Source: Lasiodiplodia sp. COLG20 (lineage: Eukaryota > Ascomycota > Dothideomycetes > Botryosphaeriales > Botryosphaeriaceae). Taken from it: a DNA stretch of 64,000 nucleotides. The stretch covers positions 868,001-932,000 of the forward strand of contig VNWV01000003.1 of the NCBI GenBank assembly GCA_009801085.1. Direction: 5' to 3'. The notes under the pieces were generated by a model. It worked only from the letters and a program-made list of their open reading frames with translations, made no database searches and was not told the DNA's origin. Positions 42,682 through 54,591 of this stretch are shown here, one piece after another. A program made the translations under genes and the position numbers. Each line of letters starts with the position of its first letter. Position 1 is the stretch's first letter.

Positions 42682-44196
42682 ATGGGCGCTCAGGACCTCC
42701 CCTACGACATTCTCCACAATATAGTAGCGCATCTGAAAGCCCTTCTCCAACCCGACCGGCATTCGCCAATCAAGCCGCGGCTATCGCCCTACGCCTGTGT
42801 ATGCAGGTCGTGGAACGAGGCCGTAGAGCTCGAAAATTTCCGGGACCTCACGCTCTCCAGGGCCGAAGGGCTCGCACGCGCCGAGGAGCTATTGACCAAG
42901 TACCCTTCCCGCCGCCTCTGCGCCGTGCGCAGACTCACCTTCGTTGGATGGTACCAGCAGAGCGACAGCGTCAAGCGAGATCTGAGCGACAAACAGCTGG
43001 CCGAGAGGGACGCCGCCTTCTCGGCCGATGTGGAGAGGTTGTTTCGCCTCTTGACGGCCGTTGAACAGGCTGGGGATGCTCGCTTGGCTCTGGAGCTACA
43101 ATTTGTGTTGAAGGAAACTCCGCCTGAAGGTGGCGATGAGGACGACGACGACGACGACGACGACGACAGCGAGTTTGACGGCTATGGCAGTGATGGTGAC
43201 TTTGAGGAACGTCTGAAGTACGACTCAGCGTTCTTGCGGTACGTAGGAGAGGGTCTGCCTCAGGTTCACTGCGTCAAGGGGTTCATACTCCAAAGAAGCC
43301 AGCATGAAAGGTTGTGGGGGGCCTCTATCACAACACTGCTGTCAGCCATGGAGGGCCTGGAGTTATGCGATGTCAGCTTTCATGATGAGCAAACAGAGGA
43401 TCCCGGCGTTCGCATCGACTATCGGAAAGGTGCGTAGGGCAATCGATTTGGCACTGGTTTCAAATGTTGAACTTTCTGGCAGCATTGGGCGAAAGCCTCT
43501 ACCAAATTCCTGACACGTGCAAAAGACTCTTTGCATCATTTGAGCATTTCATAATGAAACGTCCCAAATCCCAGCCTGGATTTGTCCCAACTTCTGTGGA
43601 CAGCCTCTGTCTTGGGCTGCGGAGCCTATCGACGCGGTTGGTCACCATTTGTCTTGAGATGCTCACCATATCGCCCGCCCTCTTCTGGCCTCAAGGTGAA
43701 AGCGACGGTGCTACGGCACCCCACTGGCCCAACTTGAAGTATTTTACCGTCCGATATTCACCTATTAGTGCCTCTGGTAAGCAGACTTTTCGAAGTACAA
43801 CTACAGGCTCGCTAATAAACCTGGTCAGGTGAATCTTTCGTGCGTATGGACCCGGAAAGACCCAACCAGGAGCTCACGAACAGCCTGTTTGTCGCCGTGG
43901 GCAAGGCTGTCCACAACATGCCCGCGCTGCAGCTAATGGAGCTCGACATGGCTCTCGAGTTTTTTGCCTTCGGGCTCTTGTTCTCATACAAATTCGATAA
44001 GGCAGACGGCGCATTTCAAGCGAAGTGGTCGGGTATTGAAGAAATGTTGATGCTTAGCCCAAATGTACTTCGCGCTTTCGATATCAACGAGGAAGACCTT
44101 GTGCTCAATGCTCTACGCGAGCCGCCTAAGAAGAAAAAGCGTTGGGAGGTTTCTGTTTTTAAGAGTTGGAATATCACAGCCCGTGTGCGTATTTAG
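42682..44196 (+). CDS. F-box-like protein of unknown substrate
   Basis: Exons are 42682-43429, 43483-43776 and 43829-44196, giving 469 residues. The N-terminus DLPYDILHNIVAHLKALLQP, followed by YACVCRSWNEAVE, fits the F-box pattern (LP.dil..I...L....L......VCr.W), which would bind Skp1 in an SCF ubiquitin ligase. An Asp run of about nine residues (EDDDDDDDDDSEFDGYG) sits near residue 155. The rest resembles no repeat I know. It ends with a basic PPKKKKRWEV. The splice sites (G|GTGCGT, G|GTAAGC) agree in phase and produce a continuous protein. Direct repeats A and B lie on both sides. The F-box match is weak by eye, so the assignment is tentative. Confidence 0.68.
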
Positions 44197-45731
44197 TAAA
44201 GTGGATAGTTAATAATGCAGGGGTTGTCAAGAGCGAGTGCTTTTGAAGGAGAAAGGGTGTACACGTCGTCAACAGTTGGCATTGCTCAAACATTCGCTGC
44301 GCTGCACATCTCGCATCAAGCAGTGCGAGAAAGACTTATGGTGAATTTGCATCCAGATGGTTTATTAGTAAGCTTGCCCTCAGTCGGAGGTTCTGTTGAT
44401 GCAACTCCGCCTGACGCCGGGTTGTATATTCGCTTATCGATGCAGCGCTTCACGAACGCCCCTTTGTCCTCGTGGGCAGTGTCACAATGTGAAATCAGTC
44501 TTCCGAGCGGTATGATGCAAATTTGGAATTGAGACTTACATTCGTGCATATGTCGCCCACCAGTACCTAAATGGCGTCACTACAATGTAAAGAGCGATCT
44601 GCGCAAGCTGACCTCACAGCAGAGGCGGAGCTGAAGCTTATCATTTCCTTGTTCCGTCTTGAACACTCTTGGCTTATTGGCAAAATAAACCTTGTGTTCC
44701 TGGGCGCGTTGGCGATGCGCACCGCCGATTTGGGTCGCAATCGACGCCGGGTATGTCGTTATGTCTTGGCTTTGAACTAAGCTTAAACTCAAACCCCATC
44801 GGGACGACACAACCCATGCACAATCCCTACTTTCTGTTTCTTTCTTGGAAATGACTGCCACATAAGTCACCACGTCTAACCCGAAGTGCTACACTGGCGT
44901 CCTGTAAATGGTGATGAGTTCAGGCCCTTTCCTACTCCGGGTGTTGATCTTCGGTCATCCGGGGACATCCTGCATTCCATTCACGATCTCGTTCCTGGGC
45001 AGCATTGGGGCCCCATATTGCTCACCGGGTAGGTTTCCAGAGTACGAGGGCTCCAATTTTTCGTGGGTCTGAGCTCTAGAACCTAAACCCAAACTTTTAT
45101 CTCTAAGATGCAGCGCTCTCAAAACACTGCGCATTACCCACAGTTCTATCTCGGTAAAACGAAGTCACCAAAGTGTGTTTGCACAACTTTCATGGTAGAG
45201 AGTTCTTCTCAATACAACACAGCGTGGGACGGGATCAGAGATCAGAATGTACACTTCTTTTCGCAGATCATCCACACCCCGATTGTGTGCTTGACACGAG
45301 GGCCTCAAGCCAAGGATCCAGCATCGGGTGCTTGACTCCCGGCTTGCTAATTTCTTGGCATATCTTCAGCTACTTCCATCTACCCCTGGAAAAGGCGATA
45401 GGGGCACGATCACTTCCCCATAGCAGTAGCTTAACAAGGGTGTGGCTGGATCTCGTCATGGTGGACTACTACAAAGCAAGATCGTGCGATGCAATGTGCT
45501 ATAGTCACGAAGATCACGACCGAAACGAGAGACTGGTCATGTTGATGGTAGGTGTTCGCCATTATTGACAGGAATTGTTCGATACACAATCACGATCTGT
45601 AGAACAGTCTTCACACTGAGAGTCGTTGCAGTATAAAACCTACGGCATCTCGATGATGTACAGTACCCAACAAGCATCGAGGATTCTTCTGCAAGCAACT
45701 CCCCTCGGAAAGCCAGATCCAGTCTCAAGTC
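44197..45731. other. Intergenic region with repeat copy B
   Basis: Contains repeat copy B (44621-44790). The remaining DNA, including the short ORFs at 44215-44532 and 45173-45568, shows no recognisable protein and is treated as non-coding. Confidence 0.4.
44621..44790 (+). repeat. Direct repeat flanking the F-box-like gene, copy B
   Basis: This is the second copy of the 42214-42361 element, about 2.4 kb downstream. It includes GGCGGAGCTGAAGCTTATCA and ends TGAACTAAGCTTAAACTC. Copies A and B bracket the F-box-like gene. Confidence 0.75.
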
Positions 45732-47289
45732 ATGCACGGTCTCGCTCTTACCTCCCTTGCGGGACTTTTGGCCGTTCCGGCCACGGCTCTCTCTTTGCCG
45801 CCTCTCATTCCTTCCATTCCTGGAGTGACCGAGCCGCTCGCCAGCAACGCACCACCGCTTCCCGTCCTGCAGCTTCCAACGCCTCCTCTTGACAGCCCGC
45901 CGCACGATACCAACAGCAACATCAAACCTAAGAAGATCGGATACTTCTGGACTGGTGCTGGTGACAACGTGCACGCCGGTAAGACAACACAGTGGATGTG
46001 ACAGGCCTGATACTGACAGCCATCAAAGACTTTCTCGCCACCTACAGCTTGGACGACGACACTTTCGGCGAACTCATTTCGATCACCGATGTCCCGACCA
46101 GCGGAAACAGCCCTCACCACCTGGGGCCCTCTCTTGATGGCAAGACTCTCATCGGTGGTGGGCTTCTGTCTCTTCTGAAGACCCAGGTAAAACAATCATT
46201 CCCTCACCCTACGTGCCCTTGCTAACACCACAGCAGGACACGGCGTACTACTTCGACACGAGCGATCCATACCACCCGAAATTTCTGAAGAGCAACCGCG
46301 GCATCCTCGGCTCCATCACCGACGAGATCCGCGCCAAGCCAGACGGGTATGCATCCACCCCCCTCACCACCACCCCCCTCAGCAATAGCTAACGTAACAC
46401 ATCCAGCGGCTTCTTCATCACGTACATGGGCTCCGCCGTCGGCACCTCTCCCGGCCGCCTCGTCGAGACCGACGCCGACTTCAACATCATCCACGAGTGG
46501 CCCGAAGACGTGCCCGGCCTGCTCAACATCCTGGGCGAGCAGTTCAGCCCGCACGGCCTGAGCATCGACTGGGACAAGAACATCATCCTGACATCCGACT
46601 TCGTCGTGCCGCTCAGCATCCTCAAGCCGACGCTCCAGATCCTGCGCGCCAACACGCTGCGCCTCTGGGACCTGCAATCGCGCACCATCCTCAGCACCAT
46701 CACCATCCCCGACGGCGGCGGCATCCAGGACGTCAAGTTCATCCCGGGCCACCCGGAGAGCGCTGCCCTCGCCACCGCCGTCCACCTCGGCCAGGTCTGG
46801 ATCATCTACCCCTTCCGCACCGACGCAAAGGGCAACCAGGGCGTCGCCGAGCTGCTCTACGATCTTGGACCGAAGGCCCGCGACACCGTCGCCATCTACT
46901 CCGACCTCACCGAGGACGGCAAGTTCGCCTACTTTACGCTGACGACGGCTAACCACGTCGCGGCGCTGGACATTAGCGATTTGAGCAATGTGAAGCGCCT
47001 GGATGACCCGGATGAGGACCAGCCTATCATTGGTCCCCACTACGTCAAGGTCACCCCCGACCAGAAGCACCTGCTCGTCACCGATTACTTCGTGCAGACT
47101 GGCGATATTGGCGTTATCAATACCCCCGCCGACTTCAAGGCGCAGTACATTGATATTTTGGACAACGGCGCGCTGAGCTTCAACCGCTCCATCGACTTTG
47201 CGCGCGAGTTTGGTGAGAGGGGTGGCGCGAAGCCGCATTCGGCTGTTGTGTTTGATTTGACGGATCCGGAGAATCCGAAGTATTATTAG
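45732..47289 (+). CDS. Secreted selenium-binding protein / methanethiol oxidase-like
   Basis: Exons are 45732-45978, 46029-46186, 46237-46346 and 46407-47289, giving 465 residues. The N-terminus is a signal peptide (MHGLALTSLAGLLAVPATAL), followed by a Pro-rich segment. The core begins KKIGYFWTGAGDNVHADFLA, then TYSLDDDTFG, PHHLGPSLDGKTLIGGGLLS, PYHPKFLKSNRG, GFFITYMGSAVGTSPGRLVE and FSPHGLSIDWDKN. Later come GIQDVKFIPGHPESAALATA and KHLLVTDYFVQTGD. This is the SBP56 beta-propeller whose characterised members oxidise methanethiol to hydrogen sulfide, hydrogen peroxide and formaldehyde with copper. A secreted form is unusual compared with the cytosolic animal protein. The last exon has long uninterrupted GC-rich coding. 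The acceptor for exon 3 could be three bases earlier, adding one Gln. Confidence 0.88.
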
Positions 47290-48302
47290 GGGTGGGGAAA
47301 GGGATGCTTGGTCTGGCTTGATGAGGGGGCGATGCGGGCGATTCGGTAATGGTGGTTTGGACGATGGAATATGTGTGACTTAATATGATGGCCTCGAATT
47401 AATGGATTTCACATTTGATACACTATGGTTCCTCTACCACGCTCTTTCGGATTTGGAAAGCAATAGCAAGGTGAACTTGTTCCATAAGAGAGCGGATGAA
47501 TTCCGAACCTTGGTCATTGTCGTTCGTAACGGAGCACTTTCATGTCTCACGGCACGGAAAGAAGAGCTTCAGTTCTGCTTTTTCTTTCTTAAAAAAAAAG
47601 TAAATGAAAAGAAAATGATAAACAATACTTATAAGTAATTAAAGCTACCGTCCAAATGTAATGTGGAATTGATATTCACCGGGTTCTATTACAACAGCAC
47701 AGTCGTTACGCGAAGCAGATTTACATGCTCAGTTACCGTCCAGCCTCCACTCGGGTAGCCTTTGAGCCGTTCCCGGTTGTATTAGAAATGCTCTATGATA
47801 AAGCTCCTTAACCCCGAGGCATTCTGCGTAGCGCAAAGTTCCCTAACTCCGAGACCGAGTCAGAATGATGCTGCATGATCCTCTCGTAGAGAGACTTTTG
47901 CGATTGGTCGGGGGGACAGGCGTACAGTAATGAGCTTACGAGTCGTTGCGATACGCCTACTCAGACGTTTCACCGCCAATACCAGCAATAGAAATACGAA
48001 GTTTTAGGGTCACTATACCTAAGGAGGTCTTCAGATACAAGTGAATAACGCTGTAAAATATTGTCGGACCAGGAAGTACGAATACGAGATTTGCGACTTC
48101 CTACTCAATGCGCTAGTGAATGATGAAGGAAGTAATGGCATGAAGATTCCGGGCATTGGGAAGCCTGTGGATTTTAAAGCAACTCCCTTGAACAATGAAA
48201 AGTATTTAAGGCGCTTGTCTTTCGCTCAACCATTATTCTAGCACGCATCCCGACTCAAACAGAGCATTCAGTTCTCACCTGGAACAAGACACGACTGGCA
48301 TT
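47290..48302. other. Intergenic region
   Basis: About 1 kb of AT-rich DNA with a short A run near 47595. A small open frame (48041-48241) has no recognisable content. No repeat was identified. Confidence 0.4.
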
Positions 48303-49426
48303 ATGACCTCTGTATCGAAATACGATCCTTCGAAGGATATCCCAGACCTTTCCGGAAAGGTCATTCTGATCACTGGAGGTAAGTCCAAGTTGAATAGGTC
48401 TGAAAGAATGATACTGAAACGACATGGAATGTCAGGGAACACGGGGCTGGGGAAAGAGTCGATTCTCCATCTAGCCCAGCACAACCCAAAACACATCTAT
48501 TTCACTTCGCGCTCTGCGGAGAAGGCCAACGAGGCCATCGCTGATGTCACGAAGCTCGTCCCCACCGCTAGCATCAGCTTCATCCTCTGCGATCTCGCCG
48601 ATCTCCGCTCTGTAGAGGCCGCAGCCAAGCAAGTCTGCGCCTCGACGCCGCGCCTGGACATCCTCATGTGCAATGCAGGCATCATGAACCAGGCGGCAGA
48701 GCTCAGCAAGGACGGCTACGAGATACAGTTCGCAACCAACCACATGGGCCATGCGCTGCTCATCAAACTGCTGCTCCCGACGTTGCTGAAGACGGTGGAC
48801 AGTCAGCAGCCGGGCCGCCAGGGTGATGTCCGGATTGTCATCCTCTCATCTGCTGCGCTCGCCACTACGCCGAAGACGGGTGTGGAATTTGAAACGGTGA
48901 AGACAGCCGAGAACCACTTTTCTTCGATGAACGGTGGCTGGATTAGGTATGGGCAAAGCAAGTTGGCAAACGCGCTTTACGCTGCAGAACTAGCCAAGGT
49001 AAGAGTTATTCTTTGTACTTACAAACCTCTCCTCTGGTTGATTCTTTTTCTACAAACAAACGAATTTCCAGCGTTCACTAACCCATTTACTTTTCCTGCC
49101 AGCGCTTTCCGCAAATCACATGCGTTTCTCTCCATCCAGGTATGGTCCGCACCGACCTCTTTCGAACGACTTCCGCTCCTACTCGGGCTCTGATCAATTT
49201 CATGAACTGCATTGGATTGATTGAAGTTCTCGGTACAGGAGAGGGAGCCTACCATCAGTGCTGGGCTGCCACAACAAAAACGTCAGAGCTGGAGAACGGG
49301 GCATACTATGAGCCCTTAGGAGTGATAAAAGAAGACCGCTCAAAGTTCTTGAAGAATTCATCATCGAGTGAGAAGCTATGGAACTGGATTCAAGAAGAGC
49401 TTGAAGGATTTTCGACAACTTTGTAA
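48303..49426 (+). CDS. Short-chain dehydrogenase/reductase (retinol dehydrogenase-like)
   Basis: Exons are 48303-48378, 48436-48998 and 49103-49426, giving 320 residues. The first 57-base intron is in frame and interrupts the cofactor loop; removing it restores VILITGGNTGLGKESILHLA (TGxxxGxG). Other classical SDR marks follow: DLADLRSVE, LMCNAGIMN, IVILSSAA (catalytic Ser) and WIRYGQSKLANALYA (catalytic YxxxK). Exon 3 gives CVSLHPGMVRTDLF. The WW-domain oxidoreductase/retinol dehydrogenase group reduces or oxidises lipophilic alcohols and ketones with NADP(H); the specific substrate is not readable. Confidence 0.88.
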
Positions 49427-49897
49427 GCCTGTTAGGACATCTTCTGTTGCCAACTATAGGGATATGATGCCCCATACGCACGTACAGAAATCATGTCCTT
49501 CATTAAAAGAGGAAATACTAAGAGTGCTATTCTTATGTACTTACTTTGCTGACTCTCTCATTCGTTCGTTGAGAACGTCAAGAGACCCCAAGAAACGCTG
49601 CGACAGACCTTGCAGAAGAGCCAACCAATTACTTTGTGGACAAATGGAAACAAGCCTACTAGATATTAGGACTCAGGGAGATAGATCCTTTTGTTCCACA
49701 AATCGCCCGTATCCAGGCTGATGTGACGTGGCTGGTCCTGAGAGGCTTACAGCCCCACAAATCCTTGCTTGACAAAAGGCTTACTCAACCCTGCTTTAAA
49801 CGCACCTCTTCCCATTTCCAGATCGCAATCCCTTGCCATGTTTTCCATCGCCAATCTTCCTCTATCGTTTCATCAGCTTTTTTCATCAGCTTTAAGT
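49427..49897. promoter_or_regulatory. Intergenic region upstream of the NLR gene
   Basis: About 470 bases between the SDR and the NLR. An in-frame ATG at 49769 would lengthen the NLR, but the ATG at 49898 is preferred because the family begins near TFRLQGMP. Nothing else was seen. Confidence 0.35.
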
Positions 49898-52800
49898 ATG
49901 AGCCAGAAGACGTTTCGCCTACAGGGGATGCCTCAGGGATGGACGAAAGACGACATTGTCATCCTTGTGAGGAAGTGCTTCCAACTCGGTAACGAGGCTG
50001 TTGTTTCTGTGCGATCTCTGGCCCGGAGCGTGTTCCGAAAGGGTGAAGACGTTGCGACATTGGAAATTCGACCTACTCCTCCCGAACTCGCGGATCCCAA
50101 AGTAAACGAGTGGGTTCATACACTCGAGGGTGATCCACCACTGGAGGTTACGTTTGATACCCATTTTTGGGGACTCACCCCTTTGTTCGCCCCAGATGAT
50201 CTTTCAGAGCGGACGCACGAGTATGTCTTGCATATTGAAGCTTTAAATGTCGTCCGTAAGCTGATTGCAATTTTCCAGTATTATAGCGATCTCTGGGCTT
50301 GGAGGTCATGCTTTTGGTTCCTTTAAGCGAAAAGGTGGCAATTTCATGTGGCTCCGAGACGCTCTTCCACGAGATTTTCCCCACGCACGCACCTTCATTT
50401 ATGGATACAATACCGCAGTCGAAAACAGCATGTCAGCGCAGAATATTCACGACCTTGGCCAAGGCTTGCGCACGGCATTGCGTCTGACCAGAACGCAAAG
50501 CAAAAGTCATGAGATCGTTCTCATTGGACACAGCCTGGGCGGGGTCTTAGTTAAAAAGGCCATAGTTCAGATGAAACATGGTTCAAACGAAGACAAGTCG
50601 AATCTGGAAAATATCCGAGGCCTACTTCTTTTCGGTGTGCCAAACAGGGGCATGGATATCAGATCTCTAGTCTCAATTGTTGGCAACAATCCGAACCGAT
50701 TCCTCTTAGAAGTTCTTTCAACGACGTCGCATGTCATGCAAGAATATACCGCAGAATTCTTGAACTGTTTCACATCCAGAAAAGCGATTGTATATTCTTT
50801 CTACGAAACCAGGCTGTCTCGGACAGCACAGCAAGATATGTATGGCGAATACAAGATGATCAGGCCGCCAGAGATGCTGGTTCAACAGGACTCTGCCAAA
50901 TGTGGTAGGGAGTGGGAAAGTGAGGGTGAATTCGTTCATGCACTTGATCGAAATCATTCAGAACTGGTGAAGTTTCGTAGTCTTCATGATTGCGATTATA
51001 TAAAAGTGTTGGAATGTCTTAAAACTATTTTCGCATTCACTGATGGCAATGACGAGAAGGTCACTTTGGAAGGTGGGCAATCTTCATGAGCATTAAAGGG
51101 GATACTTGACGCTGATATAATTATAATGACTAGATGAATTTGTTCTCCAAGACGCCAAAGCCAATTGTCTGTCCACACCCACCGCTCGTCATCTTGTAGC
51201 ACAAGAGCTTACATTCAATTAGATATACTGAGGTCTCTTGAGTTTCCGGAAATGAATTACCGGTATGACACTGTTCAACAGGCCCATCGCAACACGTTCG
51301 ACTGGCTTTTTCCCAAACGACAAGGTTATTGCGTTGATTTTCCAGACGGCGGTTACCATGATTCTCACGACCGCGAGACCGACGGCGAATCTCCAAGAAA
51401 TAAACGCAAAGTTGATACTACTGGACATTTTGATTATGATAGCAACGATGACAGAGACGAATATGGTAACCTCATGAGAGCCAGGAAAGCCTTTTTAAGT
51501 TGGGCTCAGCAAGATGGCTGCAGTCAGTCCATTTTCTGGGTAACAGGGAAGCCTGGCTCTGGAAAATCGACACTCATGAAGTATATTTACCAACATTCAG
51601 GTCTGAAGATGCTCTTACGCAAATGGACCAATGGTTGCCACCCACTACTTGCTGGACATTTTATCTTTGATCGTGGTTCAAGTTCGTTGCAGAAATCGAG
51701 AGATGGTTTGCTCCGAACTCTTCTGCACCAGATCCTTTCTCAGAAGCGCGATACCATCCTGAAGGTGTTTAGAACGTATATTCAAGAGCCGCCTGGAGAG
51801 ACTGTGGAAGCAAGAGTAGGCTATTTTCGCAAATTACCGCAACGCAAGTTCACATGGCAAGAGCTGCAATCGATGTTCGAGACAACACTGGAAGCAGTTA
51901 CTGAGACTGACTATCTCTGCTTATTCGTTGATGGCTTGGATGAATATCGCAAGAGCCATGATATGAAGAGGTACGCCACATATGTATCCGGAGTTCCTGA
52001 CGGCCACGAGGACTTGGCCATCATTCCAGAAGGATACAAAGAGCTGGTCGACATATTTCTGAGGTTGGAACGACATCGAAAGCTTAAGATATGCCGTTCT
52101 CTGTTGGCCTTCGAGGACAGCTTCCAAGGATTTCCTCATCTGCGGTTACATGAGCTCACGCTCAACGATATTCAGCAATTCGTGTCGGATAATGTGAAGC
52201 AAAACAAGAAGCTTCGAGCGATACCTCGATTCTCTCCATCCTCAGAGACGCTTCTCATCAATACCATTACCGATCTTGCCCTTGGTGTATTTCTTTGGGT
52301 CGGCTTGGTCGTCGAAAGGATTCTAGCGGGCCTGGATACTCGACGGTTTGCCGATTTCCAAGCAATCTTCACCATGATCAACTCCCTCCCAATCGAATTA
52401 GGAGGACCCGAGGGACTATTCATGAGGATTCTTAGAGATATCCCTCTCACAGACCGAGAAAGTGCTGTTCTTTCACTCAAGATGGTTATGGCCGCTAAGG
52501 AGGAACACATCCCTTTGACCCCGATGGCGCTACATTTCTCGCAAAAGTCCCCAGAAGATGCCATTAATTCAAAGGAAGAAGCCTACTCAGAAGAGGACGT
52601 CCAGAAGGCAAATGTGCTGGGTACTCATTTCATCAAGGATCAGTGCCGTGGCCTTCTTGAGGTCCGCGGTGGTCAAGTTGTATTCTTGCACCAAACCGTC
52701 CAAGACTTTGTCCGGGAAAGCCTTGAATGGGAAGAAGTCAAAGCCTGGTCTCAGTCGGACCTGGAACCTTACGTGCCTTTGCTGATATCTTGTCTATTGA

Positions 52801-53675
52801 TTATCAAGCGCATTCAAAACTCCAACTGCTGGAATATCGGCACAGTTGTCATGAAAGCTTTGCAGTGCGCGCGTCTTGCAGAGATCACAACTGGAAGGGC
52901 GCAGACTGCGCTACTTGGTGATTTGGATCAGGCAATGCGGAACCTTTGGACAACCCGGGTAATGAGACAGCATCCTAATGATCTGCACATACGTACCTCT
53001 ACTGAGATACTCGACTGGGCATTATGGGTGCAATGGCTCACAGAGGGTGGCGAATGTGCACTCTCCCCCTCATGGCCAAGAACGAGTATCGTCCAGCTAG
53101 CGATTTACCAGGGTGTCCATCTTTATGCATCTGATATGCTTCGAAAGAGTCATACGTGGCAAGGGCTGGGTGAGTCCGCACTGGACTACATCTTACTGAT
53201 TTCGTCATTCATGCCTTGTTCGGAATTGGTCAAAAAGCTTCTACACAACAGAGAGCAACCAAACTACTGGAAATCTTGCGGATGCACAGTTTGGCAAAGC
53301 TTTCTACAAAAGAATTGTTTCTTCTACGTCACAGATGAAATCAGAAAAGCCTGGGTCAATATAGTAATCTCCTGTTTGGAAGCCGGAGCTGACGTCACTT
53401 CATGGGAATTCTCTAGGACAGAAGGATTCCATTTCAAGTCTCCCGCCGCTGTTATCATCGAAAGGGCGCGCTCTTTGGACTTTGAACTTCATCCTCTATT
53501 ACACGCCTTGTCTGTTTCTGGTGCATCTCTGACGAGAGACGAGAAATATCATCTTCAAAGTCTGATTACAGTGGCTGATCATAAGCGAAGGATACAAGAT
53601 ATGGAGGAATTCATACAACCTCTAACTGTTGTCTTGTGGCACGAACATGCGCCTAACTCCACCTACATCGTCTGA
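49898..53675 (+). CDS. NLR-type protein: esterase/lipase-like domain plus NACHT NTPase
   Basis: Exons are 49898-50220, 50279-51072 and 51223-53675, giving 1189 residues to the TGA at 53673. The layout is that of fungal NLR immune or allorecognition receptors. There is a short N-terminal block (MSQKTFRLQGMPQGWTKDDI), then an alpha/beta-hydrolase of the SesB type with IIAISGLGGHAFGSF, IYGYNT and GHSLGG (Ser193), and LLFGVPNRGMDIRSL. A NACHT module follows, with Walker A FWVTGKPGSGKSTLMKY (about 477-490) and Walker B LCLFVDGLDEY (about 604-613). A helical region comes after that, ending in degenerate ankyrin-like repeats (CLEAGADVTSWE). The second intron (51073-51222) uses a GTGGGC donor and ATTAG acceptor, giving LEDILRSLEFPEMNYR. 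The frame stays open and protein-like beyond the TGA to 53930, so the true C-terminus is uncertain. Confidence 0.85.
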
Positions 53676-53930
53676 CAGAATGAACAGGGCCTGGATGAAA
53701 GGGCGAGACATTTTCTCGAATTTATCAAGTTTTCGCTCAATTTTGCAGGAGGAAATGGTGCACAGCTTTCCGTGGATAACGACCTATTCAACGTGTTGTG
53801 TTTCACAGACCCCATGTATAGTTCATTTCCTTTTCAATATCCTAACGTGCCGACAGCTCCTGTCGACGATGAAGCAATGCTTACAAAAGGCGCTGAAGCT
53901 TCATCTCCCTTGTACATAACGGCAGCCTAA
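53676..53930 (+). other. Possible C-terminal extension of the NLR after an in-frame TGA
   Basis: The same frame as the NLR continues for 84 codons after the stop (EQGLDERARHFLEFIKF, VDNDLFNVLCF) to TAA at 53928-53930. Its composition is protein-like and resembles the ends of related NLRs. A 48- or 51-base intron ending at CTGACAG (53670-53676 region), with a CTAAC branch site at 53655, would remove the TGA in frame. The available donors (GTTGTC, GTCTTG) are poor. Otherwise the TGA is a premature stop. Confidence 0.45.
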
Positions 53931-53970
53931 GATAGTTGAATGGTTCCTGGTCAATGTAGACAAATTTAGG

Positions 53971-54450
53971 CTATCGTGGAGAATGGCTACATTTTAAGAC
54001 ATTGATGAGAAACTGAACAAGGCGAGGGATCGATGGTATGACAGCGGTCTCAACAGGAAGAAGTAACGCGGCCGTTGGATACATGCAGTTTGAAGTTGAG
54101 AGTGTGTGTTCCCACATTACTATCTTATGTATATCTTGTGACGCAGCTCCAAGGCTGAACATATAAGGGTTGGTCATTAACACTATAATCAAAGAAGAAA
54201 TTGGTAGAGATAGTGCATCACGCACTGTAACTTACTTATCTACGCCATTAATAACATAAACTTTCCTGCGTGAATTAAGATGCCGGAAAAGAAAGCCAAG
54301 TATGATGAGCACCCCTATGGCAACATCAACTTTCTTATTCACGGCGCTTTCGAATACGAAAAAACCAATGCCACAAATTTTGAAAATTTCAAATAATTGA
54401 TATTCCAATCTTTGACGGGGAAAGAATGTTCTGATTGTAGAAAACTCCAA
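53971..54450 (-). other. Possible small membrane protein or gene remnant
   Basis: Two adjacent minus-strand open frames, 54450-54232 and 54225-53971, both encode hydrophobic stretches: KVDVAIGVLIILGFLFRHL in the first, SLPISSLIIVLMTNPYMFSL and TAALLLPVETAVIPSIPRLV in the second. They are in different frames and no standard intron joins them. They may be a decayed membrane-protein gene between the NLR and the HET gene, or chance. Confidence 0.2.
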
Positions 54451-54591
54451 TGCCTATACGGACATACTGAGAATATTTGTTTTCTCGCACAAGAAGGTAG
54501 TAGTGTGGCCAGCATTCACGATATAGGGGTATGTAATGGTCGATACCGAAACAGGAATACCGTTTACGCTACTTTTAGTTAGCATAAAACT

